From assembly GCF_021044795.1 (NCBI RefSeq), contig NZ_JAJNOP010000010.1: 64,000 bases of DNA. The stretch is one strand, 5' to 3'. Below the pieces are notes generated by a model. The model was not told the DNA's origin and made no database searches. It saw only the letters and a program-made list of their open reading frames with translations. A program made the translations under genes and the position numbers. Source of the stretch: Acidaminococcus hominis (GTDB lineage: Bacteria; Bacillota; Negativicutes; Acidaminococcales; Acidaminococcaceae). Every line of letters starts with the position of its first letter. Positions within the stretch are counted from its first letter, which is position 1. Shown piece by piece: positions 16,705 through 26,268 of the stretch.

Positions 16705-17118
16705 TTATTGTTCCTCCTCATCATTGCGGTCGTGGAGCTGTTCCAGAACCGCCTTCAGTTTTTCGGGGATGGGAAGTCCCAGATGCCCCGTGTTTTCCAG
16801 AATGGACACACCTTCGTTGGACAGATAGAAAAAGATAACCGCCGTGCGCACCGCGCCGCCGTCGCCCAGCACCTGGCTGTCAATGATGTTTCCAACGCCC
16901 ACCAGCGCGAAAATGAGCACTTTCTTGGATATGCCCTTGAAGCCGATTTCGCTGGAGAGTTGTTTGTCGGCAATCGCGCACAGTACGCCTGTCAGATAGT
17001 CGAGAACCACAAACGCCAGCAGTGCGTACAGAAAGCCGTCCCATCCGCCGAGAAACCATCCGAGAAAACCGCCGACTGCCGCCAGCGCGGCCTGAATCCA
17101 GACCCAGATTTCCTTCAT
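16705..17118 (-). CDS. Phage holin family protein
   Basis: 137 residues from 17118 (AGGAGG seven bases upstream). Three hydrophobic segments: IQAALAAVGGFLGWFLGG, LYALLAFVVLDYLTGVLC and VLIFALVGVGNII. The DYLTGVLCA motif identifies the toxin-secretion/phage-lysis holin family (holin_4). It forms membrane pores that let the endolysin out. It precedes the endolysin directly. A longer upstream frame to 17172 has no ribosome site. Confidence 0.9.
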   Translation of the reverse strand: MKEIWVWIQAALAAVGGFLGWFLGGWDGFLYALLAFVVLDYLTGVLCAIADKQLSSEIGFKGISKKVLIFALVGVGNIIDSQVLGDGGAVRTAVIFFYLSNEGVSILENTGHLGLPIPEKLKAVLEQLHDRNDEEEQ

Positions 17119-17221
17119 ATCGATACCTCCTGTTTTCATTTTTTTGTATGAAAAAAGCGCGCTCCCGCGCAAAGCGGAAACGCTTGAGTAAAAAAATCAT
17201 AGAAATGAAAAAATACTTTTA

Positions 17222-17288
17222 ATTTAGTGTTGACTAAATTAAAAGTATTAGATATAATTGATTTAGCAATCACTAAATCAATTATATC
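17222..17288 (+). promoter_or_regulatory. Promoter with two ATTTAG-N6-CTAAAT operators
   Basis: TTGACT (17230-17235) and TATAAT (17253-17258) are 17 bases apart. Operator 1 (17222-17239) covers the -35 box; operator 2 (17261-17278) lies just after the -10 box inside a longer perfect inverted repeat (17251-17266 with 17273-17288). The centres are 39 bp apart. Both have the dyad geometry of ArsR/SmtB sites and precede the ArsR-type gene. Confidence 0.85.
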
Positions 17289-17306
17289 TTGGAAGGAGCT
17301 AATACA

Positions 17307-17747
17307 ATGGACAAAACGCTTGTACTCAAGGCAATCGCCGATGAGACCAGAATGAAAATACTGTCGCTGCTGCTCCGACATAATTACTGTGTCCGGGCGC
17401 TGGCAAGAAAACTGGAGCTTTCCGAGGGCGCAATTTCCCAGCATTTGAAAGTGCTGCGGGACGCTGGACTTCTGACTGGTGAAAAGAAGGGCTATTTCAT
17501 GCACTACGATGTGAATCGAGAAGTGCTTCACGCTCTTGCCGCCGATATTGAAGAATTGGCTTCCGTGGAGCGGGAAGCCTGTACGCCCGAAGAAGGCGGA
17601 TGCCATTTCTCGGAGCAGGAACGCTGCCATGTGCAAAAGCAGAATTGCAGTGAGGAAGTCAAGGAATTCTGTCACGGCAAGGATTTTGCGAAGGGAGAGG
17701 GCGGCCATGAGCACCACGGACATTGTAACTGTCACCGGTCTGAGTAA
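17307..17747 (+). CDS. ArsR/SmtB-family regulator with Cys/His-rich tail
   Basis: 146 residues from 17307, with GGAAGGAG nine bases upstream. The winged helix occupies 1-90: LKAIADETRMKILSLLL, then VRALARKLELSEGAISQHLKVL as recognition helix region. The C-terminal 55 residues hold eight Cys and many His (GGCHFSEQERCHVQKQNC, CHGKDF, HEHHGHCNCH), suggesting a metal- or thiol-responsive sensor. It should repress its own promoter and the overlapping exporter genes. The gene runs against the phage late genes, between holin and tail genes, so it is cargo rather than phage core. Confidence 0.9.
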   Translation: MDKTLVLKAIADETRMKILSLLLRHNYCVRALARKLELSEGAISQHLKVLRDAGLLTGEKKGYFMHYDVNREVLHALAADIEELASVEREACTPEEGGCHFSEQERCHVQKQNCSEEVKEFCHGKDFAKGEGGHEHHGHCNCHRSE

Positions 17748-18687
17748 GCGTTACGGGGATTTTACGGCGGTGGACAGCATTTCCTTCTCCATCCGGTGCG
17801 GAGAAATTTTTGGCTTTCTCGGACCCAACGGCGCGGGAAAAACCACCACCATCAATATGATGATCGGTCTTGCGAGGCCATCCGGCGGTTCTGTTATGAT
17901 TGACGGAGTCGACGCGGTGAAAGACGTCAAAAAAGCCCAGGCCGTTATGGGTATCGTCCCGGATGAGAGCAATCTCTATGATGAAATGGACGGCTTTGAC
18001 AACCTCTGCTTCTGCGGTTCGCTCTATGGAATGCGAAAAGCACAGCGGGAGAAAAGAGCCCGCGAGCTTTTGGAGCAGTTTGATCTCACCAAGGCTGGAA
18101 AGCGTCCGTTCAAAGCCTATTCCAAAGGGATGCGCCGCAAGCTGACCATTGCGGCCGGCATTATTCACACACCGCGAATTCTCTTTCTGGATGAACCTAC
18201 CACGGGCATCGATGTGGAAAGCGCCCGGCAAATCCGCCAGCTTCTTTTGAATCTCAAACAGAACGGAACTACCATTTTTCTTACCACCCATTATATTGAG
18301 GATGCAGAGCGCATCTGCGACCGAATTTCCTTCATTGTGGGGGGTAGAATTGTGGCGAATGGCACGGTACCGGAGCTTATGCAAGGCGTTTCCCACGGTC
18401 ATGTCATCCGGCTTACCGCTGACCGGGGCGTAGAACATCTTACGGAGGAATTGCAGGCACGTTTTCCAGATTGCACAGTCAAAACCGGCGCAGACCACGC
18501 GGTGATCCTCTATTCTGAAACGCGAATTCCGCTTTCTCCTGTCCTGCAGTACATGGACGGCAAAGGCATTTCCGTGTTCGAGGCAAAGGAACTGAAACCC
18601 ACCCTGGAGGATGTTTTCGTGAAGATCACCGGAATTGAAGCCGCCAAGCTCAAAAAAGAAAAGGAAAAAGGGGGCATGGGGAAATGA
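17707..18687 (+). CDS. ABC transporter ATP-binding subunit
   Basis: 326 residues from the ATG at 17707, which overlaps the ArsR gene by 41 nt. Walker A GPNGAGKTTT, Q-loop region, signature YSKGMRRKL, Walker B ILFLDEPTTGID and the H-loop in LTTHYIEDAERI are all intact. The C-terminal 100 residues resemble the DUF4162-type extension of drug or antibiotic exporters. With the permease that follows it should form an ABC-2 exporter; the substrate is unknown but the regulator suggests a metal or toxic compound. Confidence 0.93.
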   Translation: MSTTDIVTVTGLSKRYGDFTAVDSISFSIRCGEIFGFLGPNGAGKTTTINMMIGLARPSGGSVMIDGVDAVKDVKKAQAVMGIVPDESNLYDEMDGFDNLCFCGSLYGMRKAQREKRARELLEQFDLTKAGKRPFKAYSKGMRRKLTIAAGIIHTPRILFLDEPTTGIDVESARQIRQLLLNLKQNGTTIFLTTHYIEDAERICDRISFIVGGRIVANGTVPELMQGVSHGHVIRLTADRGVEHLTEELQARFPDCTVKTGADHAVILYSETRIPLSPVLQYMDGKGISVFEAKELKPTLEDVFVKITGIEAAKLKKEKEKGGMGK

Positions 18688-19427
18688 AAGCGTGGATTGC
18701 CTTCTGGAACATTCTGAAAAAGGATATTCACAATTACTACCTCAAACCGCCCAACATCAGCTGGGGAATCATTTTCCCGCTGTCATGGACGCTGATGCAG
18801 CTGATCCGCTCCTCCGGTGGGATGAATCTGTCCGACATTCGGGAGTTGCTGCCGGGCCTCATGGCTATGAGTGTACTGTTTGGCACCACCTCCATGTTGG
18901 CCGTCACCATCACTTTTGAGCGAAAAGGGCGTTCCTTTGACAGGCTTTTGCTGGCTCCGATCTCTCTAAGTACGATGGTAGCGGCCAAGCTTTCCGGCGC
19001 GATCTTGTTCGGGCTGTTCAACGCCTTTGTCCCAGTGCTGTTTGCGGCCTTCTTTGTCAATTTATCCGGAATCAACTGGGGAGCCGTTTTACTGGCGGTA
19101 TTTCTGATTGCCGTTACCTCCACGCTCTTGGGGCTGATGATCGCCGTTTCGGCAAAGGAGGTATTCGAGGCACAGACCTTCTCCAACTTTTTCCGGTTCC
19201 CCATGCTGTTTTTGTGCGGACTGTTTATCCCCATCAGCAGCCTGCCGGTGTTCCTGCGCCCCGTTTCTTATCTGCTGCCGCTGACCTACGGAACCGATTT
19301 GCTGGGCGGGGCCATTCTTGGTGTAAGCATGCTGTCGCCTATACTGTGTGTCCTTGTCTTGATTGGCTTTGCCGCAGCACTGTTTGCATTTTGCAATTAC
19401 AGTATTCATAAGAAATGGATTTTGTAA
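18684..19427 (+). CDS. ABC-2 type transporter permease
   Basis: 247 residues, six hydrophobic segments (about 25-45, 55-80, 108-130, 138-160, 170-190, 215-238). LRPVSYLLPLTYGTDLLGGAI is the ABC-2 membrane signature near the end. The start overlaps the stop codon of the ATPase gene (4 nt). The membrane subunit of the exporter controlled by the upstream ArsR-type protein. Confidence 0.92.
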   Translation: MKAWIAFWNILKKDIHNYYLKPPNISWGIIFPLSWTLMQLIRSSGGMNLSDIRELLPGLMAMSVLFGTTSMLAVTITFERKGRSFDRLLLAPISLSTMVAAKLSGAILFGLFNAFVPVLFAAFFVNLSGINWGAVLLAVFLIAVTSTLLGLMIAVSAKEVFEAQTFSNFFRFPMLFLCGLFIPISSLPVFLRPVSYLLPLTYGTDLLGGAILGVSMLSPILCVLVLIGFAAALFAFCNYSIHKKWIL

Positions 19428-19483
19428 GTCGATTATAGATAAGCTATTCCATTGTATTTGTAAAGCTCATAAATTTGTGGCTG

Positions 19484-21187
19484 TTACAGCGACAGAATCA
19501 GTTCGGAAAGCTGATTCATCGCCGCCGCCCTCGGTCTGCCCGTGCCGAGCTCCTCCCAGTCCGGCTCCGGAACGGCAAAGCCCGAGTCGGTGCTGTACTG
19601 ATTGATAACCGCAATCACCGGCTCCACAGCTGAGCGGATTTCCAGAATGTGCAGCGGCCAGTTTTTCACTTCTGTTCTGCCTGAGGTAATTTCCTCGCTC
19701 CACGAAACCGGCGCAAGGCCGTAGTAGTTTCGCACGATGTTGATGGCGGTGCGAAGCGCCGTGATGTGGGAAGCCTTCACCTTGGTCTCGTTGGCCGAAA
19801 TCTCCTCAAACGGAGACGCCAGCACGGTCAATGAGCGGGAAATTTCCGCGCTGGGCGCTTCAAAGTCAGGATTGACGCACCGTACCGTGAGCGTTTTTGC
19901 TCCCGCCGTCTGTGATTCAGCCTTGAACATTACCGCCGCACTGCCGCCGACCGCGCCGCTGGGGGAGAACAGGGACGGATTGTTCACGCCATCCTGCCAG
20001 CTTTCAGCGCCGATTTTTACCTGCACTACCTGTTCGTTCGGCTGCGCGCCGGTGGTCAGCAGCACGCGGGGATTCAGGTTGTAGGTGAAAGCGCCATTTT
20101 TCGGTGCCGCGATTGTCGGTTCGTCGCAGGCGGCTGCCACGCAGAGAATGGTGTTGGACACCTGCTCGGCGGAATAGACGTCCAGTGTGTCGATGGTCCA
20201 CAGGCCGTATTTCGTGTAGGTGCCGGGCGTCGTGGAAGCCGCCGCCGTGCGCGTTCCGGAGGACGCCGATAAATTAAAGGTTTCCAGCACGTTCCACGAA
20301 GTCCAGGTCGAACCGTTCGTCGAGGTCTTGCTTGCCAGCATATACCCCTTAATAGGACTGGTGCCGCCGGACGCGCCGCTCCATGTCAGGGTAATCGGCC
20401 CTTCGCTGTAAACCGAAGGGGACGCCGTCAAAACGGATGCCTTTTCGGGCGGCGTGTTTTTCCGCACGGAATTGGAGGATACCGTCCAGCCCGAATAGTA
20501 GCCCGAGCCGGCCGCGCCCTGCGTCCGTATCCGGAACCGGCGGTAACTGCCCCTTGTGGCGGGCGGAGCAACGGATAAACTTCCGGAAGAAGCCGATGAA
20601 CTGACGGTACTCAGTGCCGTCCAGCTTCCCCAGTCGGCGTTGTTGGAGGAATCGCTGTACTGGATTTCAAAGCCGGTAATGGCGTTGTTCGTCCCGGCGG
20701 AAGCACCGCTCCACGAGAGCGCGGCATTTCCTTCCGCCACCGTCGGGGAAACGGAGCAGGCGGAAGGCGCACCACAGGCGGTGGTCAGAAGCGCGGAGCT
20801 GGTTACGGTATAGCTGGAATTGTCAATTACCCCGGAGCTCAGCGACATCCGGCCGTCCGACACCACCCGGAAGCGCACGCCCTGCGCGGCATTGCCGGTT
20901 GTGGACGAGCAGGTCACCGTCACATAGCGGTAGCGGGGCGTGGTGCCGTCCCAATTGTCGTTATCGGCAGCTTTGATTCGCACCTGTGCGGATACACCGT
21001 TTACCGTCATGGTACAGAGCAGCGCGTAGCCGCTGTGGATGTAAGAACCGGAGGAGCCCAGTGCCGCCGCAATGGTAAAATTGTAGGTCATTTGGCTGTT
21101 GTTCGGCCGGCTTTTGGAATAGGTGATGGTGTATTTGACAGTCGGGCCGCTGCCCGCGCTTAATACAACGCCGTTGATATCCGCCAT
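19484..21187 (-). CDS. Phage appendage protein with FN3-like repeats
   Basis: 567 residues rich in Ser, Thr and Gly. Three segments (about 145-240, 245-345, 350-455) share the pattern of fibronectin type III-like domains, with a repeated LSWSGASAGTNNAITGF/LTWSGASGGTSPIKGY motif. The N-terminal 130 residues form another beta-rich unit and the C-terminal 100 are helical (ASHITALRTAINIVRNYYGL). Probably a tail-tip or fibre protein contacting the host surface. Its stop codon faces the end of the ABC permease gene (57 nt between). Confidence 0.75.
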   Translation of the reverse strand: MADINGVVLSAGSGPTVKYTITYSKSRPNNSQMTYNFTIAAALGSSGSYIHSGYALLCTMTVNGVSAQVRIKAADNDNWDGTTPRYRYVTVTCSSTTGNAAQGVRFRVVSDGRMSLSSGVIDNSSYTVTSSALLTTACGAPSACSVSPTVAEGNAALSWSGASAGTNNAITGFEIQYSDSSNNADWGSWTALSTVSSSASSGSLSVAPPATRGSYRRFRIRTQGAAGSGYYSGWTVSSNSVRKNTPPEKASVLTASPSVYSEGPITLTWSGASGGTSPIKGYMLASKTSTNGSTWTSWNVLETFNLSASSGTRTAAASTTPGTYTKYGLWTIDTLDVYSAEQVSNTILCVAAACDEPTIAAPKNGAFTYNLNPRVLLTTGAQPNEQVVQVKIGAESWQDGVNNPSLFSPSGAVGGSAAVMFKAESQTAGAKTLTVRCVNPDFEAPSAEISRSLTVLASPFEEISANETKVKASHITALRTAINIVRNYYGLAPVSWSEEITSGRTEVKNWPLHILEIRSAVEPVIAVINQYSTDSGFAVPEPDWEELGTGRPRAAAMNQLSELILSL

Positions 21188-21209
21188 TTAAATTCTCCTT
21201 CCGATAAAC

Positions 21210-21268
21210 AAGTTTTCCGTTTCGGCTTGCCGAATTTTTGCATTTCTTTTTGCAAAAAAGGAAAACTT
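21210..21268. repeat. Three-way-junction hairpin element 1
   Basis: A 9-bp outer stem (21210-21218 with 21260-21268) encloses two hairpins: TTCGGC/GCCGAA (21221-21234) and TTTTGC/GCAAAA (21236-21257). It fills the gap between two tail genes that would otherwise be closely packed. The same plan occurs at 22860-22917 and 28691-28759. Confidence 0.6.
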
Positions 21269-21292
21269 GCGTTGTTGCGCAGCCAGCGCCTT

Positions 21293-21796
21293 TCATTCAT
21301 AGACCGCCGTAATCAGCGAATTGACCGTGCCGCACAAGGATGTGTCCAGCCTTTTGTCCATCAGATGCTGCGTGGCGATATATACCGCGCCGGCGGGAAT
21401 CTGAACATCCGCCAGAACCAAATCATAAAGATTGTCGTTTCGGGTAATGTCCGGCGCGGTGGGAGAAGCCGCCGCCGTTCCCGTCAGCACCATGGCTGAA
21501 ATCTTTCGCTCCACCGCGTCCCAGCGAACAACCACCCGGTCAATGCGGGGATTCACGCCGTCCGCCGCCGCAAGCGTGAGGTTCAGTTCCTCTGTATTTT
21601 CATAGGCATAGCCGTTGATCCACGCGCTCCCGGCGAGGATATTCACCGACAGCCCGCCGCCCGGCGTCACACGCAGATTGTCGGCGTTTGTGTAGAAGAT
21701 GCCGTTTGACAGCAGCTTCGAAAAATATCCCGCAAAATCGGATGCGTCGTACATCCGGTCGCCGCTTGTGCTGTTAAAAAATCCGCTTTTCTCCAT
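21293..21796 (-). CDS. Phage baseplate/receptor-binding structural protein
   Basis: 167 residues. The start GFFNSTSGDRMYDASDFAGYFSKLL is typical of short baseplate proteins of siphophages infecting Firmicutes, followed by a beta-rich middle (VTPGGGLSVNILAGSAWINGYAY). Such proteins sit on the tail tip next to the receptor-binding protein. Located between the Gp37-like tail protein and the appendage gene. Exact role is inferred from gene order. Confidence 0.7.
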   Translation of the reverse strand: MEKSGFFNSTSGDRMYDASDFAGYFSKLLSNGIFYTNADNLRVTPGGGLSVNILAGSAWINGYAYENTEELNLTLAAADGVNPRIDRVVVRWDAVERKISAMVLTGTAAASPTAPDITRNDNLYDLVLADVQIPAGAVYIATQHLMDKRLDTSLCGTVNSLITAVYE

Positions 21797-21800
21797 CGTA

Positions 21801-22841
21801 TCACCCTTCCTGTTTTAATTTTTGAGCCAGCGTGAGCACGCCCTTGCCGAACGTGATGTCCAGACTCTGCCCGGTGCTGTCATAGCTTTCCTCAATCTCC
21901 GTAATGCGGGTGGCAAGCGTCACACCCCATTTCTTTGACACCACCTTCACGCTTTGTCCAAGGTCGAAATCCGTGCCGTAGGTCAGATTGCCGTGGGGAT
22001 TGACGGACGCGTCAAAGGACTGCGCCATTGCAAGCTCGCTCAGCCTGCTCTGCCCCTGAAAGAGCAGGGCGGCGGTGTACTCGTCCCCGAAATCCTCAGA
22101 GCGCAGGCTTTTGGCGTCCACGAATACCTCCCGGCGTTCGGTGCCCTCGCTTTCCCCGTACACGGCAAAGACGCGCTCCACGCCTTCGCCCTCGCCGCCG
22201 ACCAGTGCCACGTTGGCATAGTCCGATGCGCTTTTCGTAAAGGTCTGGGACGTGAGATTCTCATACTCCCACGAGAACACCGCCTGCGATGCGGCACCTT
22301 TGTACAGCTGAATCGTAAACGTACGGGATTCAGGGCTGAACACCGCCTTGATGCCGGCGTCAGCCGCTTCGCACAGGCCGGTTACCGCGTCCATGAGGTT
22401 TTTGTAGGAAATCTGCGTGCTGACCGGGTCCGACAGCCCGCCGCCGTCATAGTCGATGAAGTCCATCCTCCGGTCGGTGTTGCCCGGATTGATGATGTGG
22501 TTGCCTATCAACTGCCCCGCGCAGTCGGCGAGGGTGCCGTTTAGAATCTCCGTGTCCCACACGATGCGCCGGGCGAGATAGGAAACGGCGAACCGTCCGC
22601 TGACGGTGATGAGTTCTTTTTCGTCCTGCGAAATCTCCGCATATTCAATCACGCCGGCTTCTTCGCCGCCGCTTCTCCAAAGAAGATTCCCCAGCGTCAG
22701 CAGAGCGAGATTTTCTGCCGTGGCGATGGCTTTGAGTTCAAAGCTCCCGCACTGGGAATACTTCCTTGTCCAGCGCAGATATTCAAAGGACTCCACCACA
22801 CCGGCAGGCCGGCGGTTTGCGTCAAAAACATACAGTTCCAT
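21801..22841 (-). CDS. Siphovirus Gp37-like tail protein
   Basis: 346 residues from 22841, where GAGGTG precedes ATG; the longer frame to 22943 crosses the hairpin element. ELYVFDANRRPAGVVESFEYL and a middle with VSYLARRIVWDTEILNG fit the ReqiPepy6 Gp37-like family, baseplate or tail-tip proteins of siphophages. The gene lies between the distal tail protein and the small baseplate protein, the usual place for the tail-associated lysin/hub equivalent. Confidence 0.8.
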   Translation of the reverse strand: MELYVFDANRRPAGVVESFEYLRWTRKYSQCGSFELKAIATAENLALLTLGNLLWRSGGEEAGVIEYAEISQDEKELITVSGRFAVSYLARRIVWDTEILNGTLADCAGQLIGNHIINPGNTDRRMDFIDYDGGGLSDPVSTQISYKNLMDAVTGLCEAADAGIKAVFSPESRTFTIQLYKGAASQAVFSWEYENLTSQTFTKSASDYANVALVGGEGEGVERVFAVYGESEGTERREVFVDAKSLRSEDFGDEYTAALLFQGQSRLSELAMAQSFDASVNPHGNLTYGTDFDLGQSVKVVSKKWGVTLATRITEIEESYDSTGQSLDITFGKGVLTLAQKLKQEG

Positions 22842-22859
22842 TGAAAATTCACCTCTTTC

Positions 22860-22958
22860 AAAAGGACGGTGCGCGCCAGCGCAGGAAAGCCCTGATTTTT
22901 GGCTTTCAAGTCCTTTTTGTCGTGTGAAAAGGCGGCGCATCATCGCGCATTTTCACAC
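22860..22958. repeat. Three-way-junction hairpin element 2 plus terminal hairpin
   Basis: AAAAGGAC (22860-22867) pairs with GTCCTTTT (22910-22917) and encloses a GCGC hairpin (around 22871-22882) and GAAAGCC/GGCTTTC (22885-22907). A second perfect hairpin, GTGTGAAAA/TTTTCACAC (22922-22930 with 22950-22958), touches the stop codon of the distal tail gene. No gene fits here. Confidence 0.55.
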
Positions 22959-23809
22959 TAAACCCCCAAATACTGCGGACGGTAGTACAGGCTGACCTCC
23001 AGCAGTTCCTTGCTCGCCGCCGCGTCATAGCGGAGCGTGGTCGTACCGGGAGACAGCTGCAGGAAGGTCGAGCCGGTGTCCAGCAGGCTGAACACGCTGA
23101 CTTCCTCTCCGCTCTGCAGCCGCACCACCCGCTTGCCCGCAAAATGGGTGTAGATGCGGATTTCCTCGCCGGCGGTCAGGACGGTGTTCAGGCGGACATA
23201 TTCGCCCGTAGAAACGTCCATCAATTCCGGGTTTTCCACTTCGCCCAGCGCGCGGAACACAATCCGGCAGCCGCAGGACACGTCCCCGGGATTTTCTACC
23301 GTGATAATCTGGCTGGGCTGGCGGGAGCCGAATTCCACGCCTTCCTCTGGGATTTCCAGCACAAAATGAAACAGCGGCGTCCAGCGGGCAAGTTCCGCGC
23401 GGACTTCCGCAAGCGCCTCAAAAAAGGGCGAGGGACACAGCAGGCTGACGAAAAAGCCCGGCGCGCGCTCCCTGCCGGAGGCGGCGAACCCGGCTTCCTC
23501 CACCACACAGGCAATCTGCCGGTTCCGGTAGGTCAGCGTGCCCTGCTGTTTGGGCGTGAATATCTTCAAAAACTGTCTGCGGTACTCGTAGGCTTTGTTT
23601 GGCGTTCCTGCCGCAATCGTGCCTTCCAGCGTGATGTTGCGCATATCCAGCGCGGAGGAGATAAAAAAAGCGCCGTCCTGCTGGGGCGCCTGAAAGGTAT
23701 TGACGGTCTGGCGGACACTTCCCGCGCCGTCCAGCTTTGTCAGAAAAAACGGCTTTGCCTGCCGGAGCGTCAGTTTCTCTCCCGATTCATTGATATAGGT
23801 CAGTTCCAT
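22958..23809 (-). CDS. Siphovirus distal tail (Dit-like) protein
   Basis: 283 residues fitting the Sipho_tail/phage tail component family: GYxN-type start LTYINESGEKLTL, the central KIFTPKQQGTLTYRNRQIACVVE, and a galectin-like C-terminal half. Dit forms the ring joining tail tube and baseplate. It follows the tape-measure gene by 12 nt, the standard order in siphophages. Confidence 0.85.
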   Translation of the reverse strand: MELTYINESGEKLTLRQAKPFFLTKLDGAGSVRQTVNTFQAPQQDGAFFISSALDMRNITLEGTIAAGTPNKAYEYRRQFLKIFTPKQQGTLTYRNRQIACVVEEAGFAASGRERAPGFFVSLLCPSPFFEALAEVRAELARWTPLFHFVLEIPEEGVEFGSRQPSQIITVENPGDVSCGCRIVFRALGEVENPELMDVSTGEYVRLNTVLTAGEEIRIYTHFAGKRVVRLQSGEEVSVFSLLDTGSTFLQLSPGTTTLRYDAAASKELLEVSLYYRPQYLGV

Positions 23810-23821
23810 GCCATCCCTCCT

Positions 23822-26262
23822 TTAGTACTCCAGCGCCAGCTTGCGCGAGAGGTTCTTAAATTCCCGGGCAAGCTCCTTTTCGGACAGCGCCTTAGGGCTG
23901 ACCACCGAGATATTCTGCGTGATGCTTGTGCCGGCGGAAACCGTCCGCCCGGCCATGCCGGCACTTACGGAAAAGCTTGTGGGGATGGCGTTTTGCATCT
24001 CACGCGACACAGAAGCCATCGCGTCCTCGAACCCCACGCCGATGCCTTCGCCCATGTTCCGGCCAAGACCGGCAAACAGCGTCGAGGGCGAATGGATGCC
24101 GAAGAAGTCCTTTATGCGGTCCACAATGCCGCCAAAGAAGCCGCTGATTTTGTTCCACAGCCACGCACCGGCGTCCGAAATGCCCTGCCACAATCCCTTG
24201 ATGAGGTTGCCGCCCACCTGCGCCATCTGCCCGATGTAGCCGGTGAACGCCCGGACGAGGCCCGCCACGATCTGCGGCACCGCCTTGACGACTTCCACGA
24301 TGATGGAGGGCAGATTGGCAATCAGCGACACCAGCAGTTTGACACCCGCCGTGATGATTTTCCCGGTGTTGCCGGCGAAGGCGCTCGACAGCGCGGCGAC
24401 AATCTGCGGGATGGCGGAAACGACTGTCGCGATGATGAGCGGCAGGTTCTGGATCAGCGCGATAAGGAGTTTCACGCCCGCATCCACAATGAGGGGGATG
24501 GAAAGAATCAGCGCGTTCACAAGGCCGTCCACAATCTGAGGAATCGCCGCCGTCACCGCCTCAATAATCTGCGGCAAAGCCTGCACAAGGGAGGTAAGCA
24601 ACAAAATCCCTGCCTGCACAATCTGCGGAATCGAGCCAATGAGGAAATTCACCAGTGCGGTGATGATGGTGGGGAGCGCCGCCACCAGCTGCGGGATGGC
24701 GTCGAGCAGACCCTGCGCCAGTCCGAGAATGAGCTGCAGCGCCGCCTCCAGCAGCATCGGCAGGTTGTCAATCAGGCCCTGCACGATGGTAGTCACGGCG
24801 TTTACCGCCGCGGGAATCAGCTGGGGGAGCGCATTTCCGATGCCTTCCACCAGAGCAGTCACCAGCTGCACCGCCGCATCAATGAGAAGCGGCAGACTGT
24901 CGATGAGGGCGGAAACAATGGTTATGACCGCGTCCACGGCCGCCGGAATTAACTGGGGCAGAAGCGTCAGAAGCGTGTCGAGCACCTGCGTGAACAGGCT
25001 GACCACGGTGGACAGCAGCGTGGGGAGCAGTTCCCCGACCGCCTGCAGAATGCCGTCCAAAGCGGCAGGCAGGGCGGCGACGATGTTCTCAATCACCGGC
25101 GTGATGTTTTTGACCACGTTTTGAAACGCTTCCACCACGTTGCCGATCAGCAGCTGAATATCCGCGTCCGCGTCGCCCAGCCCCGCCGTCAGGTTGCCGA
25201 TGGCGGACTGCATCCCGGCAATAGAGCCGCTGATGGTTTCGGTCGCTTCCTTGGCGGTGGTTCCCGTAATGCCCATTTCCGTCTGAATGACATGGATAGC
25301 CGCGTACACATCGTTCAGATTGCTGATGTCGTATTTCTGCCCGGACAGCTTTTCGGCGTCGGCAAGCAGCCGCTCCATCTCCGTTTTTGTGCCGCCGTAG
25401 CCGAGTTTTAAATTGTCGAGCATCGTGTAATTCTGCTTGGCAAAGCCCTGATAGGCGTCCTGAATGGAGGAAATGCTTGTGCCCATCTTGTTGGCGTTGT
25501 CGGACATATCGGTAATCGCCGTGTCCGCCGCCTTTGCCGCTTTAGCGGTGTCTCCGCCGAGGGACTGAATCAGGCTGGCCGAAAAGCTGGTGACCGTCTC
25601 CATGTATTCGTTGGCGGACATGCCGGCGGTTTTGAAGGCATTGGCGGCATAGCTCTGGACAGCCGCGCTGGAATCTTTGAACAGCGTGTCCACGCCGCCC
25701 ACCAGCTGTTCGTAGTCCGCGTAGGCGGGGCGACGACTTCCTTGCCGAGCTTGACGGCGGCGGCACCTGCGGCGACTACGACCGCGCCCATCGCAACACC
25801 GACGCCCTTTAAAACGCCGCCCAGCTTTTCAAACTTGGAGCCGGACTTTTCCGCTTCGTTGCCGCTTTCCTTCAGCTCATTCCCCAAATTATCCGCGCCC
25901 TCGGCGGATTCTGACAGCTCGCGCTCCATGCCGTTGAGTTCCGCCTGCGCCTTGTTCAGCTGAATCTGCCAGTTCTGGGTGCGGCGGTCGTTTTCGCCGA
26001 AGGAGTCGGAGGCGTTTTGCAGAGCGGCGCGCAGGGTTTCGATTTTCGTCTTTTGGGCGTCGATCTGCTTATTGAGGACTTCGTTGCGGGCGGCGGCCGC
26101 CTGCACGGATTTGTCCTGCTTGTCAAACTGGCTGGTGACAAGCGTCATTTCCGAGCCGAGAACTTTGAAAGACTGATTGATATCCGAGAGTGCTTTTTTG
26201 AATTCCTTTTCGCCTTCGACGCCGATTTTCAGGCCGAAATCGGAACTGGACACGGCAATCAC
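23822..26262 (-). pseudogene. Tape measure protein gene with a frameshift
   Basis: The N-terminal part (26262 to about 25730) encodes a coiled-coil start ending in AVKLGKEVV. The C-terminal part continues in another frame with AYADYEQLVGGVDTLFKDSS. One missing base at about 25727-25733, in a GCCCCGCC run, restores a single 813-codon protein. It has long repetitive hydrophobic helices (LIPAAVNAVTTIVQGLIDNL and many similar units, about residues 370-700), as expected of the rod that sets tail length. Either the prophage has decayed or this is a sequence error; reads would tell. Confidence 0.85.
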
Positions 26263-26268
26263 CTCCCT

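Noticed and set aside
17136..17735. A 199-codon minus-strand frame over the ArsR gene
   Set aside because: It crosses the promoter and operators and is opposite a clear winged-helix gene; the holin starts at its own ribosome site at 17118.
23144..24952. A 602-codon open frame on the plus strand opposite the distal tail and tape-measure genes
   Set aside because: Arg/His-rich low-complexity translation produced by the repetitive tape-measure sequence on the other strand.
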